12,038 nucleotides of DNA from assembly GCA_036510735.1 (NCBI GenBank), contig DATCDK010000115.1, forward strand, positions 1 to 12,038, read 5' to 3'. How positions within the stretch are numbered: the first letter of the stretch is position 1; every line of letters begins with the position of its first letter. The notes under the pieces were generated by a model, which saw only the letters and a list, made by a program, of their open reading frames with translations, was not told the origin of the DNA and ran no database searches. Of the stretch, positions 1-6,295 are shown piece after piece. Made by a program: the position numbers and the translations under genes. Origin of the DNA: PALSA-607 sp036510735 (GTDB lineage: Bacteria; Actinomycetota; Actinomycetes; Acidothermales; Acidothermaceae).

Positions 1-898
1 CACTGACCGGGCCGCGATCACCGCAGCGCAGACGACCGTCGACTCCACCCAGGTACTCGTCGACGCGATCGCGCGGGACGCCTACGAGTCGGGCGCACTT
101 GGTGGCGCCGCCACCGTGCTGCTCTCCCAGGACCCGCAGGCCGCCCTGCGCGGCGCCGACTACTTGCAGCGGGTTGCGGATAACCGCGACCGCCAGCTTG
201 CGCAGGCCACCAACGCGCGCAACGCGCTCGTCCAAGCGCAGGCGGCGGCTAACCAGGAACTCGCGAGCGTGCAGACGCTCCAGGCGTCGCTCCAGGCCGA
301 GCAGAAGACCATCAACGCCCTAATTGGCAAGCAGCAGGCCGCACTCGACGCGACGCAGGCACAGGCTGCCGCTCAGGCGGCTGCTCAGGTCGTCGCGGCA
401 ACACAGGTGAGCCGAAGCCAGCCGAGAACCGCGTTGCCGGCGGCGAAAGCGAAGGCCGCGGCACCGGTAGCCAAGGTCGCGCCCCCCGTCGCGAAGGTGG
501 CGGCTCCCGTCGCGAAGGTGGCGGCTCCCGCCGTCCCCGCCGTTGCAAGTATCAAGGCCGCCGCGGTGCTGCGGTACGCCTACGCCCAGCTCGGCAAGGC
601 CTACCGCTATGGCGCGGCAGGTGCACGGACATTCGACTGTTCGGGACTCACGATGAAGGCTTGGGCAGCGGCTGGCGTCGCGCTCAGTCACAACGCGGCG
701 GCGCAGTACTACTCGACCAAGCACGTAGCGAAGAGTGCCCTTCAACCCGGCGACCTGGTGTACTTCGGCCGCCCGATCCATCACGTCGGCATCTACATCG
801 GCGGGGGCAAGTTCATCGAGGCGCCCTATACCGGCGCCAAGATCCGGATCTCCAACCTCAGCGCTCGCCACGACTACGCGGGTGCGTCGCGGCCCTAA
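1..898 (+). CDS. Secreted NlpC/P60 (C40) peptidoglycan endopeptidase, 5'-truncated
   Basis: The frame is open from base 2 to the TAA at 896-898, so the gene starts outside the window; the ATG-like codon at 116 is internal. Residue numbers below count from base 2. The N-terminal part (about 1-130) is Ala/Gln/Glu-rich and probably coiled coil, as in RipA-type hydrolases. An Ala/Pro/Lys linker (about 135-180) carries a 7-residue tandem repeat. The C-terminal NlpC/P60 domain has FDCSGL (Cys213), HHVGIYIG (His261) and FIEAP (Glu273). The His-to-Glu spacing of 12 matches the Cys-His-Glu triad of RipA as I recall it, so the enzyme is probably active. The family cleaves D-Glu/meso-Dap bonds in peptide stems outside the cell. 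A signal peptide would lie off the left edge. The neighbour pimB recalls the mycobacterial Rv2190c/Rv2188c locus. Family call is firm; the exact orthologue is inferred. Confidence 0.93.
   Translation, partial: TDRAAITAAQTTVDSTQVLVDAIARDAYESGALGGAATVLLSQDPQAALRGADYLQRVADNRDRQLAQATNARNALVQAQAAANQELASVQTLQASLQAEQKTINALIGKQQAALDATQAQAAAQAAAQVVAATQVSRSQPRTALPAAKAKAAAPVAKVAPPVAKVAAPVAKVAAPAVPAVASIKAAAVLRYAYAQLGKAYRYGAAGARTFDCSGLTMKAWAAAGVALSHNAAAQYYSTKHVAKSALQPGDLVYFGRPIHHVGIYIGGGKFIEAPYTGAKIRISNLSARHDYAGASRP
464..526 (+). repeat. Three 21-base tandem units coding a PVAKVA(A/P) linker
   Basis: Three in-frame 21-base units lie at 464-484 (diverged), 485-505 and 506-526. The last two are identical base for base. 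They encode PVAKVAP, PVAKVAA and PVAKVAA in the flexible linker between the coiled coil and the NlpC/P60 domain. The identical copies suggest recent duplication by slippage. Similar Ala/Pro/Lys linkers are common in wall-spanning actinobacterial enzymes. Confidence 0.9.
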
Positions 899-908
899 CG
901 GCCTTCCG

Positions 909-946
909 TCGACCTGCTTCATGATCGGCCGCCTACGATGACGGCG
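909..946 (+). promoter_or_regulatory. Probable promoter giving a leaderless pimB transcript
   Basis: TACGAT at 934-939 fits the actinobacterial TANNNT -10 box. TCGACC at 909-914 is a possible weak -35 with a 19-base spacer. Six bases separate the -10 box from the GTG at 946, so the expected transcription start falls on or next to the first base of the start codon. No purine-rich Shine-Dalgarno sequence precedes the GTG, which agrees with leaderless translation. Readthrough from the upstream hydrolase gene (47-base gap) remains possible. Confidence 0.55.
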
Positions 947-2070
947 TGACGCGCACGCTCGTCGTGACGAACGACTTCCCCCCGCGCGCCGGCGGCATCC
1001 AGTCCTTCGTCCACGAGCTCGTGGCCCGACTCGACGACGTCGTTGTGTACGCGCCGGCCTGGGAGGGCGCGGCCACCTTCGACGCCGCGCAGGGATTCGA
1101 GGTCGTCAGGCACCCGTCGTCCCTCATGCTTCCTACCCGCGCCGTCTCGAAGCGAGCTGCAGCGCTACTGAAGGCACACCGCTGCGAGGCGGTCTGGTTC
1201 GGCGCGGCTGCTCCCTTGGGCTTGCTCGCGCCGGCGCTTCGGCGAGCCGGCGCTGGCCGGATCGTGGCCACGACCCACGGCCACGAAGCGGGCTGGGCAC
1301 AACTGCCGGTGGCCCGACAGACCTTGCGCCGAATCGGCGACGGAGTCGACGTCTTGACCTACCTCGGTGACTACACCCGCGGACGCCTCGAGCGCGCCTT
1401 GTCGGCGTCCGCTCAAGGGCGTCTCGAACGGTTGGCACCAGGCGTTGACACGTCGTTCTTCAAACCTGGCGCGGGCGGCGACGTTGTGCGCCACGAACTT
1501 GGACTAGCCGACCGCCGGGTCATCGTCTGCGTGTCACGCTTGGTGCCGCGCAAGGGCCAGGATGTGTTGCTGCGCGCGCTGCCCGCGGTGCTGCGGTCAG
1601 TACCCGATGCAGCACTGTTGATCGTCGGTGACGGGCCTGACCGCAAACGGCTCGAGGCGATCACCGATCGCGAGGGGCTGCGGGCCGCCGTCCGTTTCAG
1701 CGGACCGGCCGCGTGGGCTGACCTGCCCGCCTACTACGACGCGGGCCAGGTGTTCGCGATGCCGTGCCGGACAAGACGCAGGGGCCTGGACGTCGAGGGG
1801 CTGGGCATCGTGTATCTCGAGGCCTCGGCGACCGGTCTCCCCGTGGTAGCAGGCCGCTCCGGTGGCGCGCCGGACGCGGTGATTCTCGGGGAGACCGGGC
1901 AGCTGGTCGACGGTCGTGATGTTGCCGCGGTGGCGGGCTCGATAGTCGCGCTGTTGCGCGATCCGGGCGCGGCCGCCGCGATGGGTGCGGCGGGGCGGGC
2001 GTGGGTCGAGCAGGACTGGACCTGGGACGCCGCAGCGACCCGCCTCGCGGGCATGCTGGCAACGCGCTAG
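946..2070 (+). CDS. pimB: GT4 phosphatidylinositol-mannoside alpha-mannosyltransferase (PimB type)
   Basis: This 374-residue protein closely resembles the PimB' family (about 380 residues) along its whole length. That family transfers mannose from GDP-mannose to PIM1 to make PIM2 on the cytoplasmic face of the membrane, on the way to lipomannan and lipoarabinomannan. Visible signatures are VTNDFPPRAGGIQS at the N-terminus (acceptor-side Rossmann domain), WFGAAAPL, THGHEAGW, and SRLVPRKGQD, in which Arg198 and Lys203 are the expected donor-phosphate contacts. FAMPCRTR is followed by DVEGLGIVYLEAS, the EX7E motif with Glu284 and Glu292. The GTG at 946 is chosen because it gives the family N-terminus and sits at leaderless distance from a -10 box. 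Its stop lies one base from that of the convergent gene. A related GT4 mannosyltransferase is possible, but PimB is clearly the best fit. Confidence 0.9.
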   Translation: MTRTLVVTNDFPPRAGGIQSFVHELVARLDDVVVYAPAWEGAATFDAAQGFEVVRHPSSLMLPTRAVSKRAAALLKAHRCEAVWFGAAAPLGLLAPALRRAGAGRIVATTHGHEAGWAQLPVARQTLRRIGDGVDVLTYLGDYTRGRLERALSASAQGRLERLAPGVDTSFFKPGAGGDVVRHELGLADRRVIVCVSRLVPRKGQDVLLRALPAVLRSVPDAALLIVGDGPDRKRLEAITDREGLRAAVRFSGPAAWADLPAYYDAGQVFAMPCRTRRRGLDVEGLGIVYLEASATGLPVVAGRSGGAPDAVILGETGQLVDGRDVAAVAGSIVALLRDPGAAAAMGAAGRAWVEQDWTWDAAATRLAGMLATR

Positions 2071-2071
2071 T

Positions 2072-3427
2072 TCAGGCCGTCATCGCGTCGGACGCGGGGC
2101 GTTGCTCCGTGGCCGCAGGCGTCCGGGCCGCGGTTCGCCATGTGAGGACGGCGATTCCGGCAATCGCCGCCACTGCGGCACACAACCAGAGTGTGGTTTG
2201 GAGGCCGCCGATGTGCCGCGCGAGATCGAAGGGCATGTAGGTCTTCCATGGCGAGTGGTTTGGTCCTGGCAGAACCCAGTCCACGATCGAGCCGAAGGCG
2301 TGCAGCGCGACGCTTGCGGCGGCCAGCCCGGCGAAAGCAGTCCGACGAACGCGAGTCGTCGAGGTCCATTCACGCCAGGCGATCGTGAGCAGCGGGACGC
2401 ACAACGTGAGCCCTTCGAGCGGGGTTCGATAGGAGTAGAAGCCATCTCCGCCGGAGAATCGGCTCACCCAGATCTGCACGGCGACGTAGACAATGCCCGA
2501 CAACGTCGCCGACCGCACCCACCACGGCGCGACCCGCCACGCAGCACGGCAGCCAGGAAGCAGCAACAGCAGCGCAGGGGTCATGACGAGCACCCCACGT
2601 TCTGGTGACACGAAGGTGCCGACAATCCCCACGCCGAACTCAACGACGGCGTGCCCAGATGCCTGTGCCGAGTCTGGGTAGCCGCCAAATACGGTCCACG
2701 CGCCCCACACGGCGTGGTTGTACAGCAGCAGAATCCACAGACCGACGGCCGATCCAACGCTGATGAGCAGCGGTCGAAGGCTTCGTTCACGAACCGCCGC
2801 GGCGACGCCGAGAACGACGGCCACCACGCCAAGATGCGGGCGGATCAGGATCGCGAACCCTGCGGGGATTCCGGCCAGCAACCACCGTCGATGCGAATAG
2901 CACAGCACGGTGAGGAGCACCGCCGCCTGCGCTGGCCCGTGCGTCCACAACTCCTTGGCGGATACGGTCCATGTACCGGTCGCGAATGCCAGTGCAAGTG
3001 CAGCGGCAGCAGCTTGCCGACGAGACGCGATGCGGCAGCAGAGCGCGAACGCGAGTCCGACGGCGATCGCCGAGGCCAACGCCGCCGCGAGCGCGCTGGG
3101 ATAGATCGGGGGATAGCTGCTCGACCCGATCAGCGCATAGAACGGCGCCGCCCAAAAGATCGTGCCGGGCAGCCGGTTCGTCACGTAGCGCCCATCGACT
3201 GGGTAGAGCCACGGGAACTGACCCTGGTAAGCCGTCAGCGTTGCATTTCCGTGATGGGCCAGTTGCCACGCGGCAACGGCGGTGGCATGGGCATCGTTGT
3301 TGAGCGGATCGTGGTACTGCGCGGTCGCGGCGAAAACGGCGAACGCGATGACGCCGACGAGAAATGCGTCGAACCAGATCGGTCGGATGGGTGCGCGGCT
3401 GACTCGGACGTCGCGAGCTACCCGCAC
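2072..3427 (-). CDS. Polytopic membrane protein, probable GT-C-type glycosyltransferase
   Basis: This 451-residue protein has about ten hydrophobic segments. Residues after the first segment read PLNNDAHATAV, an acidic first-loop motif like that of GT-C (lipid-phosphate-sugar-dependent) transferases; GQFPWLYP and SPERGVLVMTPALLLLLPG recur in uncharacterised actinobacterial membrane proteins. I recognise the general type, not a named family or substrate. The frame stays open much further upstream, but that stretch overlaps flp and its leader. The GTG at 3425-3427 is the best start: it lies 8 bases after the flp stop and gives a short basic N-terminus before the first membrane segment. No clear Shine-Dalgarno sequence is seen, so translation is probably coupled to flp. 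Its place directly after the pilin makes pilin or wall glycosylation a fair but unproven guess; a non-enzymatic membrane protein is also possible. Confidence 0.72.
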   Translation of the reverse strand: MRVARDVRVSRAPIRPIWFDAFLVGVIAFAVFAATAQYHDPLNNDAHATAVAAWQLAHHGNATLTAYQGQFPWLYPVDGRYVTNRLPGTIFWAAPFYALIGSSSYPPIYPSALAAALASAIAVGLAFALCCRIASRRQAAAAALALAFATGTWTVSAKELWTHGPAQAAVLLTVLCYSHRRWLLAGIPAGFAILIRPHLGVVAVVLGVAAAVRERSLRPLLISVGSAVGLWILLLYNHAVWGAWTVFGGYPDSAQASGHAVVEFGVGIVGTFVSPERGVLVMTPALLLLLPGCRAAWRVAPWWVRSATLSGIVYVAVQIWVSRFSGGDGFYSYRTPLEGLTLCVPLLTIAWREWTSTTRVRRTAFAGLAAASVALHAFGSIVDWVLPGPNHSPWKTYMPFDLARHIGGLQTTLWLCAAVAAIAGIAVLTWRTAARTPAATEQRPASDAMTA

Positions 3428-3435
3428 CCGGCCCG

Positions 3436-3651
3436 TTACTTCGAAGGAGCGCAGGTGGCTTGGTCGGCCGCCGATGTGCCCGCGACGAGGGTACAGGTCT
3501 TTTGGAACTTGGACTTGACCACGCTGCCCAGGGCAAAAACGATCACCACGATGACGGCCGCGATGGCCGCGATGAGCAGGCCATATTCGACGGCGGACGC
3601 GCCTTTGTCGTCCTTCACGTGGCGACGAACTGCCACCATGTAGGCGATCAT
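3436..3651 (-). CDS. flp: Flp/Fap-type (type IVb) pilin subunit
   Basis: This 71-residue prepilin of the Tad pilus has a short basic leader ending DDKG (residues 14-17), a cleavage site before Ala18, and mature sequence ASAVEYGLLIAAIAAV with Glu22 at +5 and Tyr23 at +6, the Flp signature. A hydrophobic helix spans about 21-42, followed by a short polar tail with Cys53 and Cys67 that could form a disulfide outside the cell. A TadV/CpaA-type peptidase, not in this window, would process it. The ATG at 3651 is supported by GGAGGG seven bases upstream; an ATG at 3639 lacks that support. It is the pilin for the machine encoded at 6296-12038 on the same strand but is separated from it by a two-component pair and a 206-base leader. 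Confidence 0.93.
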   Translation of the reverse strand: MIAYMVAVRRHVKDDKGASAVEYGLLIAAIAAVIVVIVFALGSVVKSKFQKTCTLVAGTSAADQATCAPSK

Positions 3652-3658
3652 GGACGTA

Positions 3659-3664
3659 CCCTCC
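3659..3664 (-). promoter_or_regulatory. Shine-Dalgarno of flp
   Basis: GGAGGG on the minus strand, seven bases before the ATG at 3651, decides the pilin start. The seven bases immediately upstream (CGCCUUC, 3671-3665) are fully complementary to GAAGGCG at 3748-3742, so the ribosome site abuts a possible regulatory stem. Confidence 0.8.
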
Positions 3665-3678
3665 GAAGGCGGATCGGT

Positions 3679-3707
3679 GCTGACCCCGGGTCTGGCCTGA
3701 GGTCAAC
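3679..3707 (-). other. Hairpin 15 bases upstream of the flp Shine-Dalgarno
   Basis: In the minus-strand RNA, 11 of 12 stem positions pair (two as G-U, one A-C mismatch) around a five-base CCAGA loop. On the plus strand the same two G-U positions would be A-C mismatches, so the structure is slightly better as minus-strand RNA. It lies inside the long-range stem formed by 3742-3748 and 3665-3671. Confidence 0.5.
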
Positions 3708-3747
3708 TGCCAGGCGTAGCCCACCCAGCGTCTTGAGCGTGCGCCTT

Positions 3748-3797
3748 CCATCTGCCACGCGGTATCGGACGCCTGGTCGAAAACCGCGTACCGATGG
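3748..3797 (-). other. Long imperfect hairpin in the flp leader
   Basis: On the minus strand CCAUC (3797-3793) can pair with GAUGG (3752-3748), and ACGCGGU (3789-3783) pairs perfectly with ACCGCGU (3763-3757). An apical part UCGAC/GUCCGA gives five more pairs with one bulged C and a five-base CAGGC loop. That is about 17 base pairs in a 50-base element. It could be an RNA domain or a protein-binding dyad; the pairing is seen directly, the function is not known. Confidence 0.55.
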
Positions 3798-3857
3798 GGG
3801 ATAGCAGACGGCGTCAATCCGGACTATTGTGCGGGCCCCGTTTGTCCGCGCTCAGGT

Positions 3858-4493
3858 TTACTGTTCGGGCGACTTGATGAGCCGCAACCGCATGGCCGAC
3901 ATCAGGGCTTGGGCGCGGTTGGCGGCGCCGAGCTTCTCGTAGAGCTTGGAGATGTGCGTCTTCGTCGTCGACTCGCTGATGTAGAGCTGGCGGGCGATCG
4001 CGGCGACACCTAGGCCGTCGGCCAGGAGCTGCAGCACTTCGCGTTCGCGCGGGCTCAGCTGGGGGCCCGACGGCGTGAGCCGGCGGCGCATCGCCTCGGC
4101 CAGGTCGCTGGCCGAGAACGAGCGGGGTGAGACGACGGCGTGGCGGGCCGCGGAGACGACGTCTTCAGCGGGCGCGTCCTTCGCGACGAACGCCGAGGCG
4201 CCGGCCTCGAGGGCACCGAACAGCTGCTCGTCGCCTGCGTACATCGTGAGGACGACGATGCCGATCTCGTCGTTCTGGTCGCGCAGAGTGCGGGCGAGAT
4301 CGAGGCCGTTTCCGTCCGGCAGCCGCACGTCGACCACCACCACGTCGGGCTGGTGTTGCTTGGCCAATGCCACCGCTTCGGCCACCGATCCGGCCTCGGC
4401 AACGACCGAAAAGTCCTCGGCCCGCTCGAATGCCCGACGCAACCCCTGGCGGATCAGCTCATGGTCGTCGACAAGCAGCACGGTCGCGACCAT
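3858..4493 (-). CDS. NarL/LuxR-family two-component response regulator
   Basis: This 211-residue protein has a receiver domain (about 3-120) with the acidic pair Asp9/Asp10, phospho-acceptor Asp55 in VVVVDVRLPDG, Thr83 and Lys105, all the residues needed for phosphorylation. A LuxR-type helix-turn-helix follows (about 147-208: LSPREREVLQLL, then ISESTTKTHISKLYEKLG). It should bind DNA as a dimer when phosphorylated by the kinase encoded 32 bases upstream. AAAGGA lies six bases before the ATG. The next gene downstream on the strand is the pilin flp, so flp or the Tad operon is an obvious candidate target; that link is inference from position only. Confidence 0.94.
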   Translation of the reverse strand: MVATVLLVDDHELIRQGLRRAFERAEDFSVVAEAGSVAEAVALAKQHQPDVVVVDVRLPDGNGLDLARTLRDQNDEIGIVVLTMYAGDEQLFGALEAGASAFVAKDAPAEDVVSAARHAVVSPRSFSASDLAEAMRRRLTPSGPQLSPREREVLQLLADGLGVAAIARQLYISESTTKTHISKLYEKLGAANRAQALMSAMRLRLIKSPEQ

Positions 4494-4525
4494 CGCGGTT
4501 CCTTTCTTCTCGCTTGTCGCCGACG

Positions 4526-6286
4526 TTATCGTGCCGAGCGCGAATCCGGCCGCACCGGTACGTCGTCCAGGTCATCGATTCTGTCGTTTCCAGGCGAACT
4601 ACCGTCGTTCCCCGTCTCGTGGCCAGAAAACTCGCCCACTCGGACGTCGACGAAGGTGCCGTGAGGTTCGCGCGAACCGATGGTCAGATCTGCTCCGAGC
4701 CGGGCGGCGCGCTCACGCATCACCTCAAGACCGAAGCTGTCATGGCGCCCGGTTCCCATGCCTCGGCCGTCATCTTCGATCCGCAGGTGGGCGGTCGGCG
4801 GGTCGACGCGCAGGGTCACCCACAAATGCTCCGCCGCAGCGTGCTTGCGGGCATTGGTGATGGCCTCCTGAGCGATGCGCAGCAACTCGGTTTCGGCTGC
4901 GATCGGGAGCCGATCGGGCGACTCATCCAGGACCAAGTGAACCGAGAACGTGGTGCCTGCGCTGACCGCCCGGACATAGTCCGAAAGCGCGGTACCGAGA
5001 GCAACCTGGGCCTGCACCTCGCTGCGCAGGTCGAAGATCGACAGTCGGAGCTCCCCGACCATGCGGGTGATCTCACCGCGCAGTTTGCGCAGCACGTCGG
5101 CCATTGGCGGGTTGCCGGCTCGCGCCTGCTCTTGGGAGTCCTCCGACGCCTCGGCGACCAGATCGTCGACGGCGTAGCCCAGTGATGCCAGCTCTTGCGC
5201 GATCCCATCGTGGATCTCTCGCGCCAGGCGACGGCGTTCCTCCGACGTCGCGATGGAGCGCACTTCACCAAAGAGCAGCGCGGTCTCAAGCCGCAGCGCG
5301 GTCTCGTCGACCAAGCGCATCGCCGGCTCAACCAGACGCAACTCGGAGCTGGCCGGTCCGGTGCGGTACGTCGGGGGGCGCTGATGGGTCTCGAGGGCGA
5401 CCAGCCCGAAGGTGCGTGAACCCATCCGCAGCGGCAGCACGGTATGCCCGAAACGGGTCGGGTCGGACGCCGTGGGGCTGTCGCCGAGCGGCTCGCTGGC
5501 CAGCGTCGGACCAGGGGTCAGCCACGCTTTACCGAGCGGCGTGTCGTCGCCAAGAGAGGTATCCCAGTCGACGAAGCTCGCACCCTCGAGTGCCAGTGGA
5601 AGCAGCCGGCCGCCTTCGGCGCGCACGAACACCGCTCCTCGCTCGTACGGCAACTGCGTGCGCAGCGTCTGTAGGAGCCCTTGCGCCAGGCTGACCGGGT
5701 CGAGGCCTCCGACGAGTTGGCGGCTCACGGTGCGCAGCTGGCTGAGCAGTTCGTAGGCGTCCTCGTACGATCGGTTCTGGTCAGACCCGGCCGACGCGGC
5801 GGCCAGCCGGCGAATCCATGCGGCAAGCAGGCCGACCGCTAGTGCGAGCAACACCCATTGGCTCGAGTTCGCCGCAAAGGTGTGCAGTGCCGTGGGGTTC
5901 TTCGCGATCAGGTGGCCGGTAAGCAACACGAACGCGGCCATGCCCGTCGCGGTGATGGCCGGCACCAGACCGTAGATCAGTCCCGCCGCAAAAGCCGGGG
6001 CCAACAGGTACGGCAGCAGGCCGGTGCGGTCCGACGGTGGCGCGATGACTGCACCGGCGGCGATGCATGCCTCGAGCGTCGGCAGCAGCCGCCGAACAAC
6101 CACGTTGCTGCTCGGTATGTAGGCGACCGCTGCGGCGACAACAAGAACCAATGCGCCGGCCACGGTGCGGCGCGGGTGTGCATCAAGGGCGGCGACGACG
6201 AAACAGAAGCCGAGCAGACCAAGCCGGACGGCGAATGCGAGCGTGCGTGGCTCAGCGAGCCGCGCCCACCGTCGTCCCGGCTTCAT
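4526..6286 (-). CDS. Membrane GAF-domain sensor histidine kinase (HisKA_3, NarX/DesK-like)
   Basis: This 586-residue kinase has about six membrane segments in residues 18-160, with little extracellular sequence. A GAF-like domain follows (about 185-340), then the HisKA_3 dimerisation helix with EERRRLAREIHDGIAQELAS (phospho-acceptor His359) and an HATPase_c domain with EAITNARKHA (N-box Asn478) and EDDGRGMG (505-511). The last 36 residues form a polar Asp/Ser-rich tail. It is the cognate kinase of the NarL-type regulator 32 bases downstream. It starts 9 bases after the tadC stop, with AAGG overlapping that stop codon, so it is probably in the Tad transcript. The signal is unknown: the multi-pass N-terminus could sense membrane or cell-surface state, and the GAF domain could bind a small ligand. 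No residues specific for haem or cyclic nucleotides were identified. Confidence 0.92.
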   Translation of the reverse strand: MKPGRRWARLAEPRTLAFAVRLGLLGFCFVVAALDAHPRRTVAGALVLVVAAAVAYIPSSNVVVRRLLPTLEACIAAGAVIAPPSDRTGLLPYLLAPAFAAGLIYGLVPAITATGMAAFVLLTGHLIAKNPTALHTFAANSSQWVLLALAVGLLAAWIRRLAAASAGSDQNRSYEDAYELLSQLRTVSRQLVGGLDPVSLAQGLLQTLRTQLPYERGAVFVRAEGGRLLPLALEGASFVDWDTSLGDDTPLGKAWLTPGPTLASEPLGDSPTASDPTRFGHTVLPLRMGSRTFGLVALETHQRPPTYRTGPASSELRLVEPAMRLVDETALRLETALLFGEVRSIATSEERRRLAREIHDGIAQELASLGYAVDDLVAEASEDSQEQARAGNPPMADVLRKLRGEITRMVGELRLSIFDLRSEVQAQVALGTALSDYVRAVSAGTTFSVHLVLDESPDRLPIAAETELLRIAQEAITNARKHAAAEHLWVTLRVDPPTAHLRIEDDGRGMGTGRHDSFGLEVMRERAARLGADLTIGSREPHGTFVDVRVGEFSGHETGNDGSSPGNDRIDDLDDVPVRPDSRSAR

Positions 6287-6295
6287 CGTGTCGCC

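Larger units (their letters stand above)
3652..3857 (-). promoter_or_regulatory. Leader/intergenic region upstream of flp, rich in inverted repeats
   Basis: This is the only sizeable non-coding gap in the minus-strand locus, between the response-regulator stop and the flp start. Read on the minus strand it holds, in order, a weak CGGAC/GTCCG inverted repeat (3820-3848), a strong two-part hairpin (3748-3797), a 7-base strand that can pair with bases just before the Shine-Dalgarno sequence, a second strong hairpin (3679-3707) and the Shine-Dalgarno itself. A TTGACG lies at about 3811-3816, but no TANNNT box is found at a suitable distance, so I do not call a promoter. No T-run follows any hairpin, so no intrinsic terminator is called. 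The region could be an RNA leader, an operator for the adjacent response regulator, or both. Confidence 0.5.

Noticed and set aside
320..922. Minus-strand 200-residue frame over the NlpC/P60 gene
   Set aside because: It is an antisense shadow of a gene with intact catalytic motifs; its repeats mirror the linker repeat on the other strand.
2651..3643. Plus-strand 330-residue frame antisense to the membrane protein and flp
   Set aside because: Its Arg/Gly/Asp-rich composition has no domain or hydrophobic pattern, and it lies antisense to well-supported genes.
3665..3800. Known cyclic di-GMP (GEMM-I) riboswitch upstream of flp
   Set aside because: I looked for the GEMM core elements (GCAAACC-like and GACGCAAAGCC-like segments and the GNRA loop) and found only a partial GACGC. 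The structure is reported without a class.
2072..3817. Single 581-residue minus-strand frame starting with ATG at 3817
   Set aside because: The part upstream of 3427 runs over flp in another frame and over the leader. It has no membrane-protein character, and flp has a strong Shine-Dalgarno sequence and family signature. The open frame is a high-G+C effect.
3800..3820. flp promoter with TTGACG as the -35 box
   Set aside because: No TANNNT hexamer lies 16-19 bases downstream, and the nearest TA-containing hexamers lack the final T, so no promoter is called.
3820..3848. Intrinsic terminator after the response regulator
   Set aside because: The CGGAC/GTCCG stem has only five pairs, a 19-base loop and no T-run after it.
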